The notes: generated by a model not told the origin, from the letters alone. 5,525 bases of DNA from Desulfovibrio sp. (GCA_031281815.1 JAITEY010000247.1:1-5525); one strand, 5' to 3'; shown: positions 1 through 5,463, counted from the stretch's first letter. Made by a program: numbers and translations.

Positions 1-1
1 G

Positions 2-148
2 ATAAATGTTATGCCTGTCGCAAATGAACTATTTCTACTCGCCATTTCATATATGCGGTTGGAGCGGGAAAACGCAAAACGAAAAGCGCGGAAGCGAGCC
101 GACTGGAGAGAGTTGCCGACAGCGACAGCCTCTGAGCCGGCAAGATAA
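2..148 (+). CDS. Possible 3' end of an upstream gene, unrecognised (partial)
   Basis: One forward frame is open from the window edge to a TAA at 146-148. It encodes 48 residues whose composition looks like a real protein tail: a hydrophobic stretch (ANELFLLAISYM), then a basic, probably helical segment (RLERENAKRKARKRADW), ending in SEPAR. The other two forward frames meet stops at 3-5 and 25-27. Against it, an open stretch this short is not rare in GC-rich DNA, and the codons (ATA, CTA, TCA, AGA) are more AT-rich than those of the downstream genes. No family is recognised. It could equally be non-coding. Confidence 0.3.
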   Translation: MNVMPVANELFLLAISYMRLERENAKRKARKRADWRELPTATASEPAR

Positions 149-249
149 GCGCACCGGAACAGCGGACAGAACCCAGGCGGGGTTTGACCCTCACAAAGTA
201 AGGCAACAAGTTTTCCGTCAACGCAGTTCGGGCAGTCGCGGCGGGGGGA

Positions 250-278
250 TTGCGCCCCGGACCGCGCGGGTATAGAAT
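250..278 (+). promoter_or_regulatory. Putative sigma-70 promoter of the cluster
   Basis: A TTGCGC -35-like hexamer (250-255) is followed after exactly 17 bases by TAGAAT (273-278), which matches TATAAT at 5 of 6 positions. It lies in a conspicuous AT-rich island (271-284) within GC-rich DNA. Transcription would start near 285 and give a leader of about 145 bases before the ATG at 432. The -35 matches only its TTG. This is the best promoter candidate upstream of the four genes, by inspection only. Confidence 0.35.
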
Positions 279-420
279 ATTTTCAGACAAAGAGCGGATG
301 CGGCGTTGCAGCGGACCCTCCGGCTTTACGTTGCCGCGCCTCTTCCTTTACGCCGTCGGGCGTTTGAAGGGATATTCCGCCCAATGCGACAACATCCCCA
401 ACCTTAACATTACCGTGCCC

Positions 421-431
421 GGGGTTACCCC
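421..431 (+). promoter_or_regulatory. Ribosome binding site within a small hairpin before the first gene
   Basis: GGGGTTACCCC sits immediately before the ATG at 432. The GGGG (421-424) is the only Shine-Dalgarno-like sequence at a usable distance (7 bases), which supports this start. The same GGGG can pair with CCCC (428-431) around a TTA loop, so the site could be partly masked by a short 4-bp stem. Confidence 0.35.
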
Positions 432-2168
432 ATGCCCGACAGGACCGACGAAAAAAGCACTCTTATGCTGCATGAATATTCCCCGCAAGAAGCGGATTCT
501 TTCGCATCACCCGCCGCACTTCACGCGGCGGCGACGCCTTTCCCGCAACCGGCCCCCGCGGCGGCGCGCAACGCGCAGGGGATGCCGGACCGGCTTGAAC
601 TTTCCAAAAAGACAGGTCCGCGCGCGCGGGTCTTCTTCGTTATGCTCGCCCTGCTCGCCTGCGCCGCCGCCGCGGGCGGCGGTCTGCTCTTTTTCTCACT
701 GGAACCGGCCGGAGAACTGCTGCAGACGGGACAGAACCCCGCCGGCGGCAGGACCGGACAGACGGCAACGCCCGCCCCGCCCTCCGCTCCCGCGTTGCCC
801 TCCGCCGCGCAACCCGCACCGCCTGTCACAGCCTCCGCCCCGCAACCCTCGCTCCCGGCAAACTCCGCCCCGTTGCCCGCGCCTGTCGCGGCACTTCCGC
901 CCGCAGCCGCGCCCCCCGCTCCCGCGTTGCCGTCCGCAGCGCCCGCAACCCCCGGCGCAACGTCCGAGGCGTCTCCCGATCCCGGCGCAGCGGGCGCCGG
1001 ACAGAGCACTTCCGCCGGCTCCGGGTCATCCTCTCCGGACAGGGCCGGCGGCGATGCGGCATCCGGCCCCGCCGCCCTCTTTCCCGTCGCTTCCGCCCCT
1101 GCCGAACCCGCTCCGGCCGTTGCTCCCGGCGCAGACAAGGCTGAAGGACCACCCGCCCTCGGCACGCCGGCCGGGACCGCCGTCGGGACCGTGGACGGAG
1201 AACCGCAGCCCGCACGAAATTCTTCGGCCGCCGCCGGGCCGGACGCGGACGCTTCCTTGAACGGGAGCGACGTCATCTTGTACAGCCGGGCCAAACCCGT
1301 TGACGAAACGGCTTCGGCCGTGCGCGGAGCCGTGGGCCGCGAGGCGCTCGACGACCCCGGCGGCGCGCCCGCCCGCGGGTCGGGCGACAGCGTGGTGACG
1401 CCGGCGATGATTGACGAGTTGGCGCGCTTTCTCGCCGACAACTATTGGCCGGAAGGTTCCCTGCCCATCGGCCGCGGCCGCGGGTCCACGGCGTCCCTGC
1501 GTCTGGCCGGCCTGCGCTTCGGCAATGTCGCGCAAAAAAATACGGCCGGCGACCCGGCGCGAACGCGCGGGCGTCTGCTCAACTATGTGCTCATGCCGTC
1601 CATGGTTCATGCCCTGTACGGCCTGTACGGCGAACGCTTTCCGGCGGCGCTTGAACGCGAGGCGCTGAACCGGCAACGGGGACCGCAGGGCAAAGCCTTC
1701 ACCAACGCCCAGGTCGCGGCTTTTTTCCGCGATTACGCGGCTGTCGCGCGCGGTCTGGCCGGAGTCATACGCGCCTATCTGGGCGACCCGCGCATTGCCG
1801 GCCTGCTGGAAACCTACACCCGCGCCGCTGACGAAGCTTCCGCCGCCTACCTGCGTTACGAGGAAAGCGCGCGGAGCGGCGCGGACCGTTCCGGTTCGGC
1901 CGATGCCTACCAGGAGGCGGTGAGCCGGCGGGAACTGCGCCGCGCCGACGTCGCGGCCGCCCTGCGCAGGGGCGGGGATACGCAGGGCCTGGATACCGAT
2001 TCCCTGGTCTACGCGGCTTCCTGGCTGTACCGCCGCGGCGGGTCCGTCAATCAGGCGTTGAGCGCGTTGGCGGAAATCTGCTCTTCCGGCGCCGAGCGGC
2101 TTGATGCGCTGTCGGCGCGTTACAACCTCCTGCCGCGCGAGGCGACGGCGCGGGCCGGGAGCCGTTGA
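432..2168 (+). CDS. Membrane-anchored protein with Ala/Pro-rich linker and helical C-terminal domain, function unknown
   Basis: This 578-residue protein matches no family I recognise. Residues 1-65 are hydrophilic and end in basic residues (KKTGPRAR). Residues 67-90 form one strong transmembrane segment. By the positive-inside rule the rest should lie in the periplasm. Residues 93-275 are a low-complexity Ala/Pro/Ser/Gly linker. Residues about 322-568 form a compact, mostly helical domain starting TPAMIDELARFLADNYWPEG, with one cysteine (C550) and Tyr/Arg-rich helices, and no catalytic motif I can name. The overall plan resembles anchored periplasmic proteins that span the cell wall on a flexible arm, but there is no visible TonB box, LysM or SPOR motif. 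The start at 432 follows GGGG by 7 bases; a second ATG at 582 also begins MPDR but has poor spacing. The stop overlaps the rfbB start by one base (TGATG), implying shared transcription with LPS genes. The call as a real gene is firm; the role is unknown. Confidence 0.85.
   Translation: MPDRTDEKSTLMLHEYSPQEADSFASPAALHAAATPFPQPAPAAARNAQGMPDRLELSKKTGPRARVFFVMLALLACAAAAGGGLLFFSLEPAGELLQTGQNPAGGRTGQTATPAPPSAPALPSAAQPAPPVTASAPQPSLPANSAPLPAPVAALPPAAAPPAPALPSAAPATPGATSEASPDPGAAGAGQSTSAGSGSSSPDRAGGDAASGPAALFPVASAPAEPAPAVAPGADKAEGPPALGTPAGTAVGTVDGEPQPARNSSAAAGPDADASLNGSDVILYSRAKPVDETASAVRGAVGREALDDPGGAPARGSGDSVVTPAMIDELARFLADNYWPEGSLPIGRGRGSTASLRLAGLRFGNVAQKNTAGDPARTRGRLLNYVLMPSMVHALYGLYGERFPAALEREALNRQRGPQGKAFTNAQVAAFFRDYAAVARGLAGVIRAYLGDPRIAGLLETYTRAADEASAAYLRYEESARSGADRSGSADAYQEAVSRRELRRADVAAALRRGGDTQGLDTDSLVYAASWLYRRGGSVNQALSALAEICSSGAERLDALSARYNLLPREATARAGSR
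784..931 (+). repeat. Internal direct repeat in the Ala/Pro linker
   Basis: CCGCTCCCGCGTTGCC occurs at 784-799 and again at 916-931, an identical 16-base match offset by 132 bases (44 codons, in frame). The surrounding codons also encode similar peptides (SAPALPSAAQPAPP and PAPALPSAAPATP). This suggests the linker grew by in-frame duplication, as is common for low-complexity arms. Confidence 0.55.
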
Positions 2169-3142
2169 TGCGCCTGCTGGTTACCGGCGGCTGCGGGTTC
2201 ATCGGCAGCAACTTCATACGCTTGGTGTTGCGCGAGCGTCCGGATGCCGTCGTCTGCAACCTGGACAAACTCACCTATGCGGGGAACCCCGCCACTTCGG
2301 CTTCCATCGAAAGAGAGTACCCCGGACGTTGCGTCTTTGAGCGCGCCGACGTCGCGGACGCGGATGCCGTGCGCGCCGTTCTCCGTAAACACAAACCCGA
2401 AGCCGTCGTGCATTTCGCCGCCGAATCCCATGTGGACCGCTCCATAGCCGACCCGTCGCCCTTCGTGCATACCAATGTCCTGGGAACGGCCGTGCTGCTC
2501 AAGGAATCCCTGGATGCCGGACCGAAGCGTTTCGTGCAGATTTCGACGGATGAGGTCTACGGCTCCCTGCCTCTGGACGACGCGACGCCGGGCTTTACCG
2601 AGTCCTCGCCCCTTGCCCCGAACAGCCCCTACGCGGCGTCCAAGGCCTCCGCCGACCTTTTCTGCCGGGCCTTTTTCGAAACCTACGGCTTTCCGGTAAT
2701 CATCACGCGCTGTTCCAACAATTACGGACCGTACCAGTTCCCGGAAAAGCTCATCCCCTTCATGTTCAGCCGGGCCGCGCGCAATGAGGGCCTGCCCCTG
2801 TACGGCGACGGTCTGAACGTAAGAGACTGGATACATGTGGAAGACCACTGCCGGGGCGTGCTTGCGGCGCTGGAAAAAGGCGCGCCGGGCGCTGTGTACA
2901 ATTTCGGCGGCGGGGCGGAACGCAGCAACCTCCACGTCGTCCGGGAAATACTCAGGTTCTGCGGCAAGGGAGAAGACCTGATCAGACCCGTGACCGACAG
3001 GCTCGGGCACGACCGCCGCTATGCCATGGACTACTCCCTCGCGGCGCGGGAACTCGGCTTTGCCCCGACCCGCACCTTTGAGGAAGGACTGCGCGAATGC
3101 CTCGCCTGGTATGCCGAAAACGGTGAATGTTTCAATACTTGA
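2168..3142 (+). CDS. rfbB: dTDP-glucose 4,6-dehydratase
   Basis: RfbB/RmlB converts dTDP-D-glucose to dTDP-4-keto-6-deoxy-D-glucose using bound NAD+, the second step of dTDP-L-rhamnose synthesis, in the cytoplasm. The 324-residue product is an extended short-chain dehydrogenase. It shows the NAD-binding GxxGxxG (G7, G10, G13, in TGGCGFIGSN), HFAAESHVDRS (82-92), the T127-D128-E129 triad in STDEVYG, the catalytic Y155xxxK159, NNYGPYQFPEKLIP (184-197) and GHDRRYAMD (280-288). These separate it from UDP-glucose 4-epimerase. The ATG at 2168 overlaps the previous stop by one base and has GGGAG 6 bases upstream; an in-frame TTG at 2165 is less likely. The protein is slightly shorter than usual for the family, and its end (CFNT) is abrupt: the last codons lie in a 12-base repeat, so the C-terminus may have been altered by an insertion. 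The alternative symbol is rmlB. Confidence 0.94.
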   Translation: MRLLVTGGCGFIGSNFIRLVLRERPDAVVCNLDKLTYAGNPATSASIEREYPGRCVFERADVADADAVRAVLRKHKPEAVVHFAAESHVDRSIADPSPFVHTNVLGTAVLLKESLDAGPKRFVQISTDEVYGSLPLDDATPGFTESSPLAPNSPYAASKASADLFCRAFFETYGFPVIITRCSNNYGPYQFPEKLIPFMFSRAARNEGLPLYGDGLNVRDWIHVEDHCRGVLAALEKGAPGAVYNFGGGAERSNLHVVREILRFCGKGEDLIRPVTDRLGHDRRYAMDYSLAARELGFAPTRTFEEGLRECLAWYAENGECFNT

Positions 3143-3157
3143 GCGGAGTGACGTTGA

Positions 3158-3200
3158 TTTTATATGCCTCCGGCGTCGGCCTGAGCAGCCGCAAGGCCGA
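3158..3200 (+). repeat. Intergenic repeat, copy A: conserved core plus hairpin
   Basis: The core TTTTATATGCCTCCGGCG (3158-3175) is identical to that of copy B 66 bases downstream. It is followed at once by a perfect 7-bp stem, TCGGCCT (3176-3182) with AGGCCGA (3194-3200), around an 11-base loop. The stem sequence differs completely from that of copy B while its position is the same. No T-run follows, so it is not an ordinary intrinsic terminator. Confidence 0.7.
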
Positions 3201-3203
3201 ACA

Positions 3204-3232
3204 TTGAAACATTGTAAGGTCGGTTTTATATG
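3204..3232 (+). promoter_or_regulatory. Possible promoter carried by the repeat, reading into rfbD
   Basis: TTGAAA (3204-3209, 5 of 6 to the -35 consensus) is followed after exactly 17 bases by TATATG (3227-3232, 4 of 6 to the -10). If active it would start transcription near 3239, just before the copy B hairpin, and drive rfbD and lpxB. Copy A has a weaker counterpart, TTGAGC and TATATG with a 16-base spacer (3139-3166). AT-rich repeats give such matches easily, so confidence is low. Confidence 0.22.
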
Positions 3233-3265
3233 CCTCCGGCGGCCGGGGGGAATGATTCCCCCCGG
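3210..3265 (+). repeat. Intergenic repeat, copy B: conserved core plus long hairpin
   Basis: The 18-base core (3224-3241) is preceded by CATTGTAAGGT, which is also related to the third copy downstream of lpxB: 26 of 32 positions match without gaps over 3210-3241 and 5402-5433. Directly after the core comes a perfect 10-bp stem, CCGGGGGGAA (3243-3252) with TTCCCCCCGG (3256-3265), around a TGA loop. The stem is followed by ACCCCCGCATT, not a T-run, which argues against a classical terminator. It could still act as an mRNA stabiliser or pause site. Confidence 0.75.
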
Positions 3266-3343
3266 ACCCCCGCATTTCAGGGAGTACAAGCCCGCGCCTT
3301 GCGAGGAATGTTTCAATCCATCTATAAGGGATGCTTGACGAGT

Positions 3344-4264
3344 ATGGCGGCAAAACGCAAAGCTCTTGTCCTGGGCGGATTTACCGGACTGGCGGCAACC
3401 GCGCAGGCGGATGTTCTTGAAGAAGCCGGCTGGGAAGTCCGACGTCTCGGGCGTTCAGACCTGGATTTTCAGGCCGCGAATGCCTTCGGCAAACTGGAAA
3501 AGCTCCTCGACGCGCTGGAGCCGGACCTTCTGGTCAACGGCGTGGCCTACACCCAGGTGGATGCGGCCGAGGACAATCCCGACGCGGCCGATTTCCTGAA
3601 CCGCGCCGTGCCCGCCGCCCTGGGGCGCATGGTCAAAAGCCGCCCCTCCTGCATTCTCCTGCACTACAGTTCGGATTTCGTCTTCAGCGGCAAAAAACAC
3701 AGCCCCTACACGACGGACGACCTGACAGGCCCTCTGAACGTGTACGGCAAAAGCAAGGCCGCCGGGGAAGAGGCCCTGCTTTCCCTGGGCCTGGAGAACT
3801 GCCTCGTCGTCCGCACGGCCTGGCTTTTCGGTCCGGGACGAGGCAATTTCGTCACGACCATGCTTGCTCTCTGCCGGAAGAACAGCAGCATCAACGTCGT
3901 GCATGACCAGACAGGGTCGCCGACCTACACCGAAGACCTCGCGCGCTGTTGCCTGAAGCTGGTGGAAGCCGAAGCACACGGGTTGTTCCACGTGGTCGAC
4001 GCCGGGGAAGCGACCTGGTGCGAGCTGGCCGACGAGGCCGTTCGCCTTGCCCGCCTGGAGTGCGTCATACGACCCGTGACGTCGGCGGAGTTCCCGCGCA
4101 GGGCGGCCCGCCCGGCCTATTCCGTTCTGGACTGCGCATCCTTTGAACGGGTGACGGGCAGCAAACCCAGGCCCTGGCCCCAGGCGCTGCGCGACTATAT
4201 TTACAAAAATACTGCTCCCGGCGGCGATGAACCGGACGGGGAACGCGATGCCGACGAGGCATGA
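3344..4264 (+). CDS. rfbD: dTDP-4-dehydrorhamnose reductase
   Basis: RfbD/RmlD reduces dTDP-4-keto-L-rhamnose to dTDP-L-rhamnose with NAD(P)H, the last step of the pathway whose second step is catalysed by the neighbouring RfbB. The 306-residue product shows VNGVAYTQVDAAEDNP (64-79, family AAYTxVDxAE), SSDFVFSG (109-116, usually STDYVFDG), LNVYGKSKAAGE (131-142) with catalytic Y134 and K138, RTAWLFG (157-163), NFVTTML (168-174), DQTGSPTYTEDLA (188-200) and RPAYSVLD (256-263). The dinucleotide-binding loop is G12xxG15xxA18, with Ala for the usual third Gly. Residues after about 288 form an acidic tail. The start at 3344 begins at the first beta strand; AAGGGA lies 12 bases upstream, rather far. 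In-frame starts at 3230 and 3308 would translate repeat DNA and are rejected. The gene overlaps lpxB by four bases. The alternative symbol is rmlD. Confidence 0.92.
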   Translation: MAAKRKALVLGGFTGLAATAQADVLEEAGWEVRRLGRSDLDFQAANAFGKLEKLLDALEPDLLVNGVAYTQVDAAEDNPDAADFLNRAVPAALGRMVKSRPSCILLHYSSDFVFSGKKHSPYTTDDLTGPLNVYGKSKAAGEEALLSLGLENCLVVRTAWLFGPGRGNFVTTMLALCRKNSSINVVHDQTGSPTYTEDLARCCLKLVEAEAHGLFHVVDAGEATWCELADEAVRLARLECVIRPVTSAEFPRRAARPAYSVLDCASFERVTGSKPRPWPQALRDYIYKNTAPGGDEPDGERDADEA

Positions 4265-5391
4265 GCGGCCCCCTGTTCTGGATAAACGCAGGCGAGGTGT
4301 CGGGCGATATGCACGCGGCCCTGCTGCTCGAGGCCCTGCGCCGCATCCGCCCCGACCTGCGCTGCACCGGCACGGGCGGACCCCGCCTTGCCGGGGCGGG
4401 GCAGGAAACGCGCTACCGCATCGAAGACCTTTCGGTCATGGGCATCACCGAGGTCCTCGGGCATCTGCCGAAAATACTGCGCATGCTCCGCAGCATCGCC
4501 CGCGACCTGGTCGCCCTGAAGCCGGCGGCCCTCATCGTGACGGACGCGCCGGAATTCAATTTCCGGGTGATCCGCGCCGCCGTACCCCTCGGCATTCCGG
4601 TCTATTATTACATCAGCCCCAAGCTCTGGGCCTGGCGCGCGAACAGGGCCGCGTTCATCAGGATGACGGTGCGCCGCCTGATTTCCGTCCTGCCCTTTGA
4701 AGCGGAGTTTTACCGGCGTTTTGCGATGGATGTGGACTATGTGGGCAATCCCCTGGTCGACATTGTGGACTACCCGTCACTGCTCCCGATTCCGGTATGC
4801 GAAGGACGCGTGGGGCTTATGCCCGGCAGCCGCCGCAGGGAGGTGCTTTCCCTGCTCCCGGAATTCGGCGGGGCGGCCCGCATCCTGCTTCGGCGGCATC
4901 CCGGCCTGTCCTTCGTCTGTCTGCGCGCTCCGGGTATGGACGAAGCCCTGCTGCGCTCCCTGTGGCCGGACGACGTCCCCGTTGCTTTTGTCGAGCCGGA
5001 ACGGCGTTTCGCCTTCATGCGTTCCTGTTCATTGATGCTCGCAGCCTCGGGGACGGCGACGCTGGAGTGCGCCGTCGCCGGCACGCCCACTATCATCGTC
5101 TACAAGGTGTCGCTCCTGAGTTACGCCGTGGGCAGGCTGCTGGTCAAAACGCCTTTCATGGGGCTGCCCAATCTCATCCTGAAGCGGGAAATTTTCCCCG
5201 AGCTGCTGCAGGGAGCCTGCGATGCCGCGCCGTTGGCGGCCGAAGCGGAAAAGCTGCTGAACCCGGCCCCCGGCGCGAAGACGCTCTCGGATATCCGCGC
5301 GGAACTCGACGAACTGCGCGCCCTGCTCGGGCCTCCGGGCGCGGCCGACAGGGCCGCGCGGGTGATTCTGGACGATTTCGGCCGGCTTTGA
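4261..5391 (+). CDS. lpxB: Lipid-A-disaccharide synthase
   Basis: LpxB is a peripheral inner-membrane glycosyltransferase (family GT19). It transfers 2,3-diacylglucosamine from UDP-2,3-diacylglucosamine onto 2,3-diacylglucosamine-1-phosphate (lipid X), forming the beta-1,6 disaccharide of lipid A. The 376-residue product is close to the E. coli enzyme's length and shows its motifs in order: AGEVSGD (10-16), VMGITEVLG (59-67), TDAPEFN (94-100) with D95 aligning to the essential E. coli D98, SPKLWAWR (119-126), LPFE (144-147), the UDP-sugar-binding LMPGSRRREV (186-195), ASGTATLE (262-269), LVKT (294-297) and LPNLI (302-306). It begins at ATGA overlapping the rfbD stop, which implies coupled translation; no good Shine-Dalgarno lies at normal distance, consistent with dependence on upstream ribosomes. 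Family identity is secure. Confidence 0.97.
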   Translation: MSGPLFWINAGEVSGDMHAALLLEALRRIRPDLRCTGTGGPRLAGAGQETRYRIEDLSVMGITEVLGHLPKILRMLRSIARDLVALKPAALIVTDAPEFNFRVIRAAVPLGIPVYYYISPKLWAWRANRAAFIRMTVRRLISVLPFEAEFYRRFAMDVDYVGNPLVDIVDYPSLLPIPVCEGRVGLMPGSRRREVLSLLPEFGGAARILLRRHPGLSFVCLRAPGMDEALLRSLWPDDVPVAFVEPERRFAFMRSCSLMLAASGTATLECAVAGTPTIIVYKVSLLSYAVGRLLVKTPFMGLPNLILKREIFPELLQGACDAAPLAAEAEKLLNPAPGAKTLSDIRAELDELRALLGPPGAADRAARVILDDFGRL

Positions 5392-5401
5392 TGTGCCGGA
5401 G

Positions 5402-5463
5402 CATTGTACGGTGGTTGTTGTACGCCTCCGGCGGGCCGGGGGGGGGCCCCCGCCCCCCCCCGG
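5402..5463 (+). repeat. Intergenic repeat, copy C: diverged core plus hairpin after lpxB
   Basis: Positions 5402-5433 align without gaps to 3210-3241 with 26 of 32 identical, ending in the invariant GCCTCCGGCG (5424-5433). As in copies A and B, a hairpin follows within a few bases: CC plus nine G (5436-5446) with nine C plus GG (5453-5463), 11 bp around a 6-base loop. The exact run lengths are doubtful because long G/C runs are error-prone. Confidence 0.65.

Larger units (their letters stand above)
149..431 (+). other. Leader / intergenic region upstream of the cluster
   Basis: No convincing gene is seen on either strand. Reading frames that cross it give Arg/Pro/Ser-rich, low-quality translations typical of GC-rich shadow frames. 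It holds a putative promoter (250-278), small hairpins (AACCC/GGGTT at 170-184; ACGCC/GGCGT with a GTCG loop at 350-363) and the ribosome-binding region of the first gene. None of the small hairpins is followed by a T-run, so there is no clear terminator for an upstream gene. I recognised no structured RNA; RNase P RNA was specifically considered and not supported. Confidence 0.4.
3125..3317 (+). repeat. Flanking 12-base direct repeats with an inverted internal copy
   Basis: GAATGTTTCAAT occurs at 3125-3136 (codons for the last residues of rfbB) and at 3306-3317, exactly 181 bases apart. Its 11-base core is present in inverted form, ATTGAAACATT, at 3203-3213 between them. Three perfect 11-base matches within 200 bases are unlikely by chance. 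The direct pair may be a target-site duplication or a remnant of segmental duplication. The inverted copy could pair in RNA with either flank, enclosing one hairpin each time. Confidence 0.7.
3137..3317 (+). mobile_element. Probable small non-coding insertion between rfbB and rfbD (181 bases)
   Basis: This segment, counting one copy of the direct repeat, appears to have been inserted into the 3' end of rfbB. It contains no protein-coding capacity of its own, two copies of an 18-base repeat core, two perfect hairpins, and DNA that is more AT-rich than the genes around the cores. It supplies the present rfbB stop (TGA, 3140-3142). Removing it on paper joins AAT to CCATCT, extends rfbB by PSIRDA and ends it at TGA 3336-3338, five bases before the rfbD ATG. 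There is no transposase and no clear terminal inverted repeat, so it may be a REP/MITE-like passenger or a recombination product rather than a classical element. Confidence 0.45.

Noticed and set aside
9..290. 93-codon reverse frame across the left end
   Set aside because: No recognisable features, poor composition, no clear ribosome site, and it overlaps both the promoter candidate and the more protein-like forward tail.
250..1260. Long forward frame (336 codons) overlapping the start of the first gene
   Set aside because: The translation is almost wholly Pro/Arg low complexity, the expected out-of-frame reading of Ala/Pro-coding GC-rich DNA. The 432-2168 frame has a transmembrane segment, a folded-looking domain and a linked stop/start.
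521..1441. Long reverse frame opposite the Ala/Pro linker
   Set aside because: It encodes Gly/Ala/Ser low complexity, mirrors the GC codon bias of the forward gene, has no domain and lies wholly opposite a better-supported gene.
2165..2167. TTG as the rfbB start, three bases before the ATG
   Set aside because: The ATG at 2168 has better Shine-Dalgarno spacing, makes the usual TGATG overlap and gives the normal RmlB N-terminus (MRLLVTGG).
3243..3265. Copy B hairpin as a rho-independent terminator between rfbB and rfbD
   Set aside because: The stem is strong but is followed by ACCCCCGC without a T-run. The same holds for the copy A hairpin.
2120..3316. 398-codon reverse frame opposite rfbB
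   Set aside because: It is a shadow of a gene with unmistakable RmlB motifs and begins inside the repeat region. No family resemblance is seen in its translation.
3126..3317. Short CRISPR-like array
   Set aside because: There are only three 11-base copies, one of them inverted, with unequal 66- and 93-base spacers and hairpin-containing interiors. Repeat length and arrangement do not fit CRISPR.
3230..3343. N-terminal extension of rfbD from ATG 3230 or 3308
   Set aside because: The 38 extra residues would be translated from the repeat and hairpin. RmlD proteins begin directly at the first beta strand, and neither ATG has a well-spaced ribosome site.
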